DNA of 64,000 nt from Hyphomicrobiales bacterium (GTDB taxonomy: Bacteria; Pseudomonadota; Alphaproteobacteria; Rhizobiales; Rhizobiaceae). The DNA lies in NCBI GenBank assembly GCA_002401155.1, contig NVSG01000001.1, positions 1,127,051 to 1,191,050 on the forward strand, read 5' to 3'. How positions within the stretch are numbered: the first letter of the stretch is position 1; each line of letters opens with the position of its first letter. Below the pieces are notes generated by a model, which had not been told where the DNA came from, searched no databases, and worked only from the letters and a program-made list of their open reading frames with translations. Below, one piece after another: positions 50,330 through 61,928 of this stretch. The position numbers and the translations under genes are program-made.

Positions 50330-52216
50330 ATGCCTAAACTCTCCATAAACTCCAAATTGATGCTAATCGTAATATGCACGGTGGCATTGGTAATATTCTC
50401 CGTTATAGCAATGAGTACTAAGCTGGGACTCAATCAGCTTTCGACTTCAAGTCAAAACTATGAACAACGTATTGCTGGCCTTTTGACCAAACAAAATGCC
50501 GGTAATATCAAGTTCAATAAGGAAAAAAACCTTAACAAAATTTTCGAAGCCTTCGCAACAGATGAAACCATCGATTTTGCCTTCGCTTCTGCCGTGCGTC
50601 TTGATGGTGCATCAATCGCCGAAAAGACCATATCCGATGATTTATCCGCTCCTGCCAGTAAATTGGCACGCGCAGCGATTGAGAGCCAGGAAACAAAAAT
50701 TCTGCAGATCGGCCACGTCGAACTGATTGCAACACCCGCAATATTCGGCAAAAAACAAGCGGTTGTCGGTGCTTTTGTTATGGGTTGGGACATGTCGCCC
50801 AGCGTCTCTAAAGCTTATGACTCAGCCTTAGTGACAGCCCTTACGGCGCTGGCAATTGCAGCTGCCGCCATGGTCGGCCTGTATCTGGCCATCAGCTACA
50901 TCGTAACCAATCCTTTGCGTATGCTAACCTCAACAGCGGTAAAACTCACAACCAATGATTTCGATGTGAAAATCAAAGGCATCGAACGCACCGACGAACT
51001 AGGCGAAATGGCCCGGGCAATCGGTGTTTTCCGTGAAAACGGCATCAAGGTTCAAGCACTCAATCGAGATAAGACACAAAGCGACGAGGCAAGCACAAAA
51101 ATGATGGAAGACCTTGGCATCAGCTTTGGTCAAGTGGTTGACGCCGCCATTGCCGGTGATTTCACCGGGCGTGTTGATACAGGCTTTGCCGATGAAGAAC
51201 TGAACAATCTTGCAACCTCTATCAACAAGCTGGTAGCAACGGTCGATAACGGCTTGAACCAAACCGGTCGCGTGCTTGCAGCCCTTGCAGATTCGGACCT
51301 TACCCAGCGTGTCGAAGGTGAATTCATGGGCGCATTTGCCAAACTGAAAGATAATACCAACAGCGTTGCGGATAATTTCACGAACATCATCAATAACTTG
51401 CGGGATTCTTCTTCTTCGGTGAAAACCGCCTCTGGTGAAATCCGTACGTCCTCCGAAGCACTTTCCAGACGCACGGAACAACAGGCAGCATCCGTTGAAG
51501 AAACAGCCGCAGCCGTGGAAGAAATTACTGCAACGGTCAAAACATCCACCGAGCGGGCAGAAGAAGCCGGCAACGCTGTTGCAAGAACCAGAACCAATGC
51601 AGAAAATTCCGGCAAGATTGTTGGTCAAGCGGTTGAAGCCATGGGTCGCATTGAAGATTCTGCCAATAAAATTGAGAATATCATTGGCGTAATCGACGAA
51701 ATTTCTTTCCAGACCAATTTGCTTGCCCTGAACGCAGGTGTTGAAGCCGCTCGCGCCGGGGACGCTGGTCGAGGCTTTGCGGTTGTCGCACAGGAAGTGC
51801 GCGAACTAGCCCAGCGTTCAGCCAGCGCAGCCAAGGAAATCAAAGCCCTGATCACGACCTCTGGCGAAGAAGTTAAAACCGGCGTGAAACTGGTCAATGA
51901 AACTGGTATAGCTCTGGAATCCATTGTCTCCGAAGTTCAGGAAATCAACGAACACGTTGCAGCAATTGTTGATGCAGCCAGAGAACAATCAACTGGCCTG
52001 CAGGAGATCAATCAGTCAATCAACACAATTGACGAGGGAACTCAGCAAAACGCCGCAATGGCGGAAGAATCCACCGCTGCCAGCCACACCCTGGCTGAAG
52101 ATGTGGTGAAAATCGACGATATGTTGAATTCTTTCAACGTCGAGAACAATGTAAAACGCGGAGCTTATGCCGGTGGCTATTCTGTGGAGCAAACCACCGA
52201 AGCAAAAGTGGCCTAA
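50330..52216 (+). CDS. Methyl-accepting chemotaxis protein
   Basis: 628-residue chemoreceptor. TM1 about residues 8-31, a periplasmic region of about 135 residues, TM2 about 166-190, then a HAMP domain (ISYIVTNPLRMLTSTAVKLT...ERTDELGEMARAIGVFREN) and a second HAMP-like segment (about 260-340). The signalling hairpin tip is EISFQTNLLALNAGVEAARAGDAGRGFAVVAQEVRELAQRSA. The C-terminus lacks a NWETF-type tail. Not near other che genes here. Confidence 0.95.
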   Translation: MPKLSINSKLMLIVICTVALVIFSVIAMSTKLGLNQLSTSSQNYEQRIAGLLTKQNAGNIKFNKEKNLNKIFEAFATDETIDFAFASAVRLDGASIAEKTISDDLSAPASKLARAAIESQETKILQIGHVELIATPAIFGKKQAVVGAFVMGWDMSPSVSKAYDSALVTALTALAIAAAAMVGLYLAISYIVTNPLRMLTSTAVKLTTNDFDVKIKGIERTDELGEMARAIGVFRENGIKVQALNRDKTQSDEASTKMMEDLGISFGQVVDAAIAGDFTGRVDTGFADEELNNLATSINKLVATVDNGLNQTGRVLAALADSDLTQRVEGEFMGAFAKLKDNTNSVADNFTNIINNLRDSSSSVKTASGEIRTSSEALSRRTEQQAASVEETAAAVEEITATVKTSTERAEEAGNAVARTRTNAENSGKIVGQAVEAMGRIEDSANKIENIIGVIDEISFQTNLLALNAGVEAARAGDAGRGFAVVAQEVRELAQRSASAAKEIKALITTSGEEVKTGVKLVNETGIALESIVSEVQEINEHVAAIVDAAREQSTGLQEINQSINTIDEGTQQNAAMAEESTAASHTLAEDVVKIDDMLNSFNVENNVKRGAYAGGYSVEQTTEAKVA

Positions 52217-52223
52217 AAAATGT

Positions 52224-52252
52224 GATGGGGTCTAATTATGTTAGACCCCGTC
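52224..52252. terminator. Terminator between the chemoreceptor and yciB
   Basis: GATGGGGTCTA/TAGACCCCGTC stem with a 7-base loop, in the 39-base gap between convergent genes. AT-rich on both sides, so it probably serves both strands. Confidence 0.7.
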
Positions 52253-52255
52253 AAA

Positions 52256-52879
52256 TTATTCTTCGCCTAATGGTTCCGTAGAATGCCGCATAATCAACGG
52301 CATCTGGCTTAGAGTAAAAACCATCGAGATCGGCATCATTCCCCAAACTTTAAAGCTCACCCAAAAATCGGTCGAGAAATTACGCCAGATAATTTCGTTG
52401 AGGACCGCAAGGCATAAGAAGAATATGCCCCACCGAAAGGTGAGTTTGCGCCAGCCCTCTGCATCAAGCTTGAATACCTCGCCAAAAACCACACCCAAAA
52501 ACGTTTTGCCAAAGTAAAGCCCGCCCAGAAGGATCGTACCAAACATCGTGTTGATGATAGTGGGTTTGAGTTTGATGAACAATTCATCCTGCAAATAAAG
52601 CGTCAGCCCGCCAAAAACCAGCACCACCACCCCGGTGACTACCGGCATAATCGGCAAGGTTCGGGTGAGCCAATAGGACACAACCAGCGAAATCGAAATC
52701 GCCACCATAAAGACAGCGGTCGCTAGAAATATCGGCTGATCGCCCAATTTCCCAAGCCCTGGCCACAGGCCCACCAGTGATTCTCCCTTGGCATTGGCAA
52801 AGAAGAACGCCACCAAAGGCCCCATTTCCAGCGCCATTTTCAGGAATGGATTGACCTTTTTTCCGTCAACAGTTTTCAT
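52256..52879 (-). CDS. yciB: Septation protein A family (YciB/IspZ)
   Basis: Inner-membrane protein of 207 residues with about five to six helices. [23 protein letters not shown] opens the family domain and [54 protein letters not shown] closes it. It is linked to septation and envelope integrity. ftsY lies one base upstream, the common alphaproteobacterial order. Confidence 0.93.
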   Translation of the reverse strand: MKTVDGKKVNPFLKMALEMGPLVAFFFANAKGESLVGLWPGLGKLGDQPIFLATAVFMVAISISLVVSYWLTRTLPIMPVVTGVVVLVFGGLTLYLQDELFIKLKPTIINTMFGTILLGGLYFGKTFLGVVFGEVFKLDAEGWRKLTFRWGIFFLCLAVLNEIIWRNFSTDFWVSFKVWGMMPISMVFTLSQMPLIMRHSTEPLGEE

Positions 52880-54976
<2,097 letters not shown>

Positions 54977-54986
54977 TCAGACCTTG

Positions 54987-56081
54987 TCAGACTTCATCGC
55001 AAAATACTCGAAGCGTGGCATCCAGTTCTCGTCTATCCACCGCATCCGTCACCACCGCATCCCCGAGTCTGCGCAGGAGAACCAGGCGTAGCGAACCATC
55101 CACATTCTTCTTATCGACCGCCATCAAGCGTAAAAAGTCATCGGGCGACATGCCCACCGGCGCACGCCCCGGAAGCCTGGCTCGCTCGATAATGCGCACC
55201 ACCCTGGCACGGTCCTCTTCCGTTATCATGTCCTGGCGCAGGGAAAGATCCGCTGCCATCATCATGCCGGTGCCGACAGCTTCACCGTGCAGCCAGTTGC
55301 CATACCCAGCAAACGTCTCGATGGCATGACCGAACGTGTGCCCCAGGTTGAGTATCGCTCGCAACCCGCCTTCCCTTTCATCCTTCGCAACAACGTCCGC
55401 CTTACAGGCGCATGAACGATAGATGGCCTCCACCAGAGCCGACGTTTCCAGATCAATGAGCGACGTAATTTCTTGCTCTAGCCAGGCCAGAAAATCGGTG
55501 TCTCGAATCAGGCCGTATTTGATGACTTCAGCAAGGCCAGCCGACACCTCCCGTGGAGAAAGGCTTCTCAGGCTGTCGGTATCGATCAGTACGACTTCCG
55601 GTTGATGGAAGGCACCAATCATATTCTTGCCCAACGGGTGATTGATGCCGGTTTTTCCTCCGACTGAGGAGTCCACCTGCGACAACAATGTCGTCGGAAT
55701 CTGAATAAAAGGGACACCACGCTGGTAGGAAGCGGCGGCAAACCCGGTCATATCGCCGACCACGCCACCCCCCAACGCAACAAGCGTGGTTTTGCGGGAA
55801 TGACGCTTCTCCAGCAAACCGTCGAAGATACGGTTCAGTGTCTGCCAATCCTTGTATTTTTCGCCGTCAGGAAGCACAACCGTATCCACTTGCTTGCCGG
55901 GGAAACAGGCGCGAGCTGACTCGAGATACAATGGAGCAACCGTTTCGTTGGTCACGATCATGACCTGAGAGCCAGAGACACAGGGGCTCAGATCGTAGCT
56001 ACCTAGCAGTCCCTGACCGATAACGATTGGGTAACTTCGATCGCCCAGCTCAACCGTCAACTCCCGCAGTGAGTCACGCAT
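54987..56081 (-). CDS. aroB: 3-dehydroquinate synthase
   Basis: Second step of the shikimate pathway, NAD- and zinc-dependent. [55 protein letters not shown] is the signature, with metal ligands in [12 protein letters not shown] and [11 protein letters not shown]. 364 residues. Its start overlaps the aroK stop by 8 bases, so aroK-aroB-damX is one unit. Confidence 0.97.
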   Translation of the reverse strand: MRDSLRELTVELGDRSYPIVIGQGLLGSYDLSPCVSGSQVMIVTNETVAPLYLESARACFPGKQVDTVVLPDGEKYKDWQTLNRIFDGLLEKRHSRKTTLVALGGGVVGDMTGFAAASYQRGVPFIQIPTTLLSQVDSSVGGKTGINHPLGKNMIGAFHQPEVVLIDTDSLRSLSPREVSAGLAEVIKYGLIRDTDFLAWLEQEITSLIDLETSALVEAIYRSCACKADVVAKDEREGGLRAILNLGHTFGHAIETFAGYGNWLHGEAVGTGMMMAADLSLRQDMITEEDRARVVRIIERARLPGRAPVGMSPDDFLRLMAVDKKNVDGSLRLVLLRRLGDAVVTDAVDRRELDATLRVFCDEV

Positions 56082-56640
56082 GATTTCTGCCTTCCTTACG
56101 TATTTGCCTTTTGTGGCGCGGCGTCCTCGGATTAATTCGATTTACCAATTGCCGAACGACCAGTCTCGGACTCTTGCGATCAGTAAACATGACGATATCG
56201 GCCAGTCGCGAATAGATCGGATCCCGCACAGCAAACAGGTTTTTAAGGACCGCCTCGGGATCATCGTTCTGCAACAGGGGGCGATTTCGATCCCGCCTTG
56301 TTCTTTCAACCTGCTGCTCGATCGAGGTTTTCAGGTATACCACGACAGAATCACGCTTCAGGTGCGCGTAATTCTCTTCCTTCATCACCGCGCCACCGCC
56401 GGTCGCCAACACTGTCTGTGAGTAGTCGGCCAACTCAGCCAACATCGCTGTTTCACGCTGCCGAAAACCGTCTTCCCCTTCCACATCGAATACCCAGGGA
56501 ATATTGGCACCACAACGCTCTTCAATAATCCGGTCGGAATCGAGAAAACGATAGCCCAGCTCCTTGGCCAGCATGCGACCAATTGTGCTTTTTCCCGCAC
56601 CCATTGGGCCAACCAGGACAACTCGTTTTGGCAAGGACAT
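56074..56640 (-). CDS. aroK: Shikimate kinase
   Basis: Phosphorylates shikimate at the 3-OH with ATP. P loop [15 protein letters not shown], shikimate-binding [10 protein letters not shown] and FRQRE, GGGAV turn, and lid arginine in RDRNRPLL. 188 residues with a short basic tail. Placed after pilQ with a terminator between, so it has its own promoter or reads from the pil operon only weakly. Confidence 0.97.
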   Translation of the reverse strand: MSLPKRVVLVGPMGAGKSTIGRMLAKELGYRFLDSDRIIEERCGANIPWVFDVEGEDGFRQRETAMLAELADYSQTVLATGGGAVMKEENYAHLKRDSVVVYLKTSIEQQVERTRRDRNRPLLQNDDPEAVLKNLFAVRDPIYSRLADIVMFTDRKSPRLVVRQLVNRINPRTPRHKRQIRKEGRNHA

Positions 56641-56718
56641 AACTTCCGCTCATCTACATTCCGGCGCGTGAGAATATCACAGGGTAACGTTTTCCATAAG
56701 CTTCAGGAAATGAACAGA

Positions 56719-56754
56719 CAAAAAAACCGCCGTGCGAACACGGCGGTTTTTTGT
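56719..56754. terminator. Terminator between pilQ and aroK
   Basis: AAAAAACCGCCGTG-CGAA-CACGGCGGTTTTTT, a perfect stem with A and T tracts on both sides, 15 bases past the pilQ stop. Classic bidirectional rho-independent terminator, marking the end of pilMNOPQ. Confidence 0.95.
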
Positions 56755-56768
56755 CGGACGCAACCAGA

Positions 56769-58913
56769 CTATTGAATCAGGTCGCTCTTGATGATCTTTG
56801 GTGTGATGAAAATCAACAGCTCGCTACGTTCATCGACATGCTCAGTGCGCTTGAAGAGGCGGCCCAAGTAGGGAATATCACCCAGGAACGGCGTCTTGGT
56901 AGTTGTGGTAGCTACTTCTGATTGGAAAATACCCCCCAGGACCACAGTTTCGCCGTTTCCAACCAACACCTGCGTCGTTACCTCGTTGGTGTTGATCGCC
57001 GGAATACCGGCGGTTACATCGCCACGAGAGTCCTGATTAACCACCAGATCCATAATAACCTTGTCATCCGGGGTAATCTGAGGCGTTACCTCGAGGGCCA
57101 ATACAGCTTCCTTGAAGGATACAGAAGTCGCACCACTGGAAGCGGCCTTCTGGTATGGAATCTCTTCACCGGATTTGATCCTGGCGGTCTGTCGATCGGC
57201 CGTCACAACACGGGGCTGGGATACAACTTCTGCCTGCCCGTCACTCTCCAATGCAGAGAGCTCCAAGTCCACAAGAAAGTCATCGCTCCCCCAACCAATC
57301 GCGAAGGACGACGCTCCCTGACCTGAAACACCAAGATCAACTGCCAGCGCGCCTGGGAAAGTAATAGTACTGTTGGTGCCATTGGCCGCATCACGAGCCT
57401 CGCCAACAGCTCCCTGAGAGCCACCGACAGAGATAACACTGCCATCGCCCCTGACGTCATAGGCAGCACCACCCCAGCGAACCCCCAGGTTTTCGGCAAC
57501 ATTGGTCTGCGCCCTTACAATTCGCGCCTCAATGGAAACCTGACGAACCGGAACATCCCAGGTCGAAACCAGACGGCGAATCTCATCAAGCTTTTCCGAG
57601 GTTTCACGAACACTGATGGTGTTGGTGCGAGCATCCGAAGACACAAATCCCCGAGAGGAGATCAATTCCTCATCCGCCTCGATCAGCGCAACAACATCCC
57701 CGGCCTTGGCGTAGTTCACCTGAATGATATCCAGGCGAACCGGCGCAAGTTCAGCGATCTGCTTGGAGGTTTCCAGCTCAAGCTTTTCACGGGCGGCAAT
57801 TTCATCAGCCGGCGCAACCAGCAGTACATTGCCGATCTGGCGCTTGTCCAGCCCCTTGGTCTTCAGGATCAGGTCCAGAGCCTGGTCCCAGGGCACATTC
57901 TGCAGACGCAGCGTAATACTGCCACTGACCGTATCGCTGGCAACAAGGTTCAAGCCGGTAAAGTCTGCAATCAACTGCAATACAGAACGAACCTCGATGT
58001 CCTGGAAGTTAAGAGAGAGCTTATCGCCAGTGTACGGGAACTTCTCCTCACGACGAGACTCGGCTTCCTCTTCCGTCAGCCTTTCCACGCTGACAGTAAA
58101 CTGGGAACCAGACTGATAGGCAATATAGTCGTAATTACCTTCCGGACGAATTTCCACAACCGCATTGCCGTCTTCCGTAAAGGTATCAATACGGGTCACA
58201 GGCGTTGCAAAGTCAGTTACATCGAGGCGCCGGCGAAGATTGTCAGGCACACTGGTGCCATCCATCGTCAGGCGAATCTTACCTCCTAGTTCGGACAAGT
58301 CCACGGAAGTACTGGCGCTGCCCAGATCCACAATCACACGACCTTCACCGCCCTGTCCGCGCCTGAAATCAACCCCGGCGAGCCCGCTACCAGAGGACGA
58401 GGCGGATGAACTTGTTTGTCCACCTGAAGTTGCGGTGGACATGGAAGAAGCACCCGAGCCGGAAGCAGCAACACCGCTGCCCTGACTGCCGATCGTCACG
58501 ACCAGATGGTTCTGGGCACGCACCGTCTCATAGGGGGCCAACTCTGCCAGATTGAAGATCAGGCGAGTGCGATCCTTGGTTTCGACAACCGTCATGCTCT
58601 GGGCGTTACCTCCCCCGAGCGAAATATTGCGACTGTCGAGGCCGCTGGTCGTGTCCCGGAGGTCCACTGCGATCCTGGCAGGTCGCTCGATCGTGTACCC
58701 GGTAGGTTCCGGTGGCTGGCCGTCAAACGACAGCGTCACCTCGACCCGATCCCCGGACAGCGATGAAAACGACACGTCTTCCAGCGTGACCGCATTGGCC
58801 AGGCCGGATAACAACCCAAAAGCAATCACGCCGACGTATACATTGAGTTTTCTGAACATCGCTAGCCTCGACCCCAAACTTTTTTGTTCATGCATGTTTC
58901 TTTCAATATTCAT
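56769..58913 (-). CDS. pilQ: Type IV pilus secretin PilQ
   Basis: Outer-membrane pore for type IV pili, 714 residues. Signal peptide ending ANA, AMIN domains (ALEDVSFSSLSGDRVEVTLSFDG and a second near 190) that bind peptidoglycan, an STN/N0 domain (LSLNFQDIEVRSVLQLIADFTGLNLV), an N1 domain and the secretin barrel ending VLGGIFQSEVATTTTKTPFLGDIPYLGRLFKR. An internal Ser/Gly-rich linker lies at about 150-175. Last gene of pilMNOPQ. Confidence 0.96.
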   Translation of the reverse strand: MNIERNMHEQKSLGSRLAMFRKLNVYVGVIAFGLLSGLANAVTLEDVSFSSLSGDRVEVTLSFDGQPPEPTGYTIERPARIAVDLRDTTSGLDSRNISLGGGNAQSMTVVETKDRTRLIFNLAELAPYETVRAQNHLVVTIGSQGSGVAASGSGASSMSTATSGGQTSSSASSSGSGLAGVDFRRGQGGEGRVIVDLGSASTSVDLSELGGKIRLTMDGTSVPDNLRRRLDVTDFATPVTRIDTFTEDGNAVVEIRPEGNYDYIAYQSGSQFTVSVERLTEEEAESRREEKFPYTGDKLSLNFQDIEVRSVLQLIADFTGLNLVASDTVSGSITLRLQNVPWDQALDLILKTKGLDKRQIGNVLLVAPADEIAAREKLELETSKQIAELAPVRLDIIQVNYAKAGDVVALIEADEELISSRGFVSSDARTNTISVRETSEKLDEIRRLVSTWDVPVRQVSIEARIVRAQTNVAENLGVRWGGAAYDVRGDGSVISVGGSQGAVGEARDAANGTNSTITFPGALAVDLGVSGQGASSFAIGWGSDDFLVDLELSALESDGQAEVVSQPRVVTADRQTARIKSGEEIPYQKAASSGATSVSFKEAVLALEVTPQITPDDKVIMDLVVNQDSRGDVTAGIPAINTNEVTTQVLVGNGETVVLGGIFQSEVATTTTKTPFLGDIPYLGRLFKRTEHVDERSELLIFITPKIIKSDLIQ

Positions 58914-58924
58914 AATGCCGCTCC

Positions 58925-59479
58925 TTAGCCCTCATTCTCATCCAGCGACAGCGAGCGTGGACGCTCGACCCATCCGCCCCGGCCATTGGGAACGATTTCA
59001 ATTAGCTCTATCCGGGTTTCATTGACACCAACAATCCGGCCATAATTCTGCCCCATGTAGTTCCCAGTGCGCACCCTGTGGATGCCACCCGTGTTGTGCT
59101 TTATCAGAGCAAACAGATTTCCGGATGCGTCACTCAAAGTACCCACCATGGAGAGCCCCTTCAGATCAAAGTTCTCAAGAACCTCTCTCGGCCGATCAAG
59201 ATCTGGCTCGATATCGCTTTCGGGTTCCTGATCAACCATGGTGAGCTGCACATCAATAGGCGGCTCGAAAGGCGCTCTACGATCCGCTGCCGAATAACTG
59301 AAAGCCTCGTAAGCCTTGAACTCCGGTAAGGGTTCAACATGCCCCCGAGGTTTGGCCCGGGTATCTGCCATAAACTTATCGAGATCGGAAAAGCCACTTC
59401 CCTGAGAACACGCCGTCAGAAAAGATACCAGACAAATACCCATCCAGGCTTTTGCCGCATGCTGTCGCGCCATGCTCAT
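58925..59479 (-). CDS. pilP: Type IV pilus lipoprotein PilP
   Basis: Inner-membrane lipoprotein that links PilMNO to PilQ. Lipobox LTAC in SFLTACSQG, then a flexible region and the C-terminal beta domain FDLKGLSMVGTLSDASGNLFALIK...GNYMGQNYGRIVGVNETRIELIEI. 184 residues. Start overlaps the pilO stop (ATGA at 59476-59479); a second ATG two codons on is also possible. Confidence 0.95.
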   Translation of the reverse strand: MSMARQHAAKAWMGICLVSFLTACSQGSGFSDLDKFMADTRAKPRGHVEPLPEFKAYEAFSYSAADRRAPFEPPIDVQLTMVDQEPESDIEPDLDRPREVLENFDLKGLSMVGTLSDASGNLFALIKHNTGGIHRVRTGNYMGQNYGRIVGVNETRIELIEIVPNGRGGWVERPRSLSLDENEG

Positions 59480-60087
59480 TCTCCAGCCCGGTAGCGGTAG
59501 GTACGTGCAAGAACCTGCATATTTAGCTGCTCTCCATCACCGCCTGTTGGTGTTATCGTTAGGTCATGCAACGTCACAATCCGTGGCAGGCTCGCCACAC
59601 TGCTGACAAACGTCGCCAATTCGTGATACGAACCCGATACCCGGATGTTGATCGGAAGCTCCGCGTAGAAATCACGCCGCTGCTCACCCTGCAACTTGAC
59701 CTCCTGGAGCGAAAGGCCACTACCCAACGCCGTATTGGTAATATCCTCCAGCAGACCAGGCACTTCGGTTTCACTCGGGAGTTGACGCACAAGCGCGCCG
59801 AAGGTTTCTTCCATTTCCTCCATTTGCGCCTTGAATACTTCAAGGTTAGCCACCTGGTAAGCTTTGTCTTCGTAGCGCTTCCGAAGCTCCTGCTCGGTCT
59901 TTTCGACCCGGTCAAGCTGGACATACTGATCTTTGATAAAGAACCAGTAACCACCACCCAGTATCAGGCCAAAAATGATGAGCGCTACGATTGCCTTGAT
60001 CGGGGCGGGCCAAATACCGGCATTGTTGACGTCCAGGTCATTGATATCAAATTCATTGAGGTTCTTGAGTGAGTCCGCGAGGCTCAT
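59476..60087 (-). CDS. pilO: Type IV pilus assembly protein PilO
   Basis: Bitopic inner-membrane protein pairing with PilN. Membrane helix PIKAIVALIIFGLILGGGYWF at about 29-49, a coiled coil, then the ferredoxin-like domain (LLEDITNTALGSGLSLQEVKL, FYAELPINIRVSGSYHELATFVSSVASLPRIVTLHDLTI). 203 residues. Start overlaps pilN by one base. Confidence 0.96.
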   Translation of the reverse strand: MSLADSLKNLNEFDINDLDVNNAGIWPAPIKAIVALIIFGLILGGGYWFFIKDQYVQLDRVEKTEQELRKRYEDKAYQVANLEVFKAQMEEMEETFGALVRQLPSETEVPGLLEDITNTALGSGLSLQEVKLQGEQRRDFYAELPINIRVSGSYHELATFVSSVASLPRIVTLHDLTITPTGGDGEQLNMQVLARTYRYRAGE

Positions 60088-60649
60088 TACTTGTCCTCCC
60101 CTTCGGGCTCTGGTGTTTGTTGCTGCACCGACAGGTTGAACTGGCTATAACCAGCACGACGGTTATCGGCGGCAGACACGTTTGACAGGTTAGGATTAGT
60201 GAACCAGTCGGACTCTTCAAAACGCCTCATAAGGGCGGAAATTCGGCTATTGGACTCCGACATACCAACGACATCCACTGTGTCTCCGGTCTTTTTGAGG
60301 TTCGTATAAAAAAGTCCATCTGGCAGCGTGCGAACCAGTTCGTCAAAAACCCGCACAATAACCGGGCGCTTGCCCTGGAGATCCTGAATGACCTGCATGC
60401 GCGACAGTAGCTCGTCCCGCTTGCGCTTCAAATCCTCGATCTCTTTAATCTGCTTATCCAGCTGCTTGGTTGCGGTTTCGATGTAGGCATTTCTGGATTC
60501 CTGGTAGGCGATACGGTTGTCCATATCGGTTTTCCAGAGAAAAGTCAGGCCGACAGCTATAAAAGCCGCCCCCAGTATCATCACCACAAACTGCTTCTGC
60601 TTCTCCGCCCGGAGTTCTTCGCGCCAGGGTCTGAGGTTAATCTTTGCCA

Positions 60650-60650
<1 letters not shown>
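60087..60650 (-). CDS. pilN: Type IV pilus assembly protein PilN
   Basis: Inner-membrane partner of PilO and PilM. The cytoplasmic KINLRPWREE motif at the N-terminus binds PilM. Membrane helix at about 22-40, then a coiled coil and a ferredoxin-like domain with DELVRTLPDGLFYTNLKKTGDTVDVVGMSESNSRISALMRRFEESDWF. 187 residues. Start overlaps the pilM stop by one base. Confidence 0.97.
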
Positions 60651-61723
<1,073 letters not shown>

Positions 61724-61928
61724 CTATACCTGGTTACATGCACCGGGTTATGAAAACTCCCGACGGAGTTCTTTCATATGTGTTTTTTATTTAAGAGAAT
61801 TTCTTTAGTTTTCCGTCTACAATGCTCGTTCTTCTTTAATTGAGAAGCATTGCACCCGGGAAGCGGCTAGCCCTTCCTAAAGCAATTTCTCAAATGATAG
61901 ACCTATATCCAACAGTTGTCAGAAAAAA

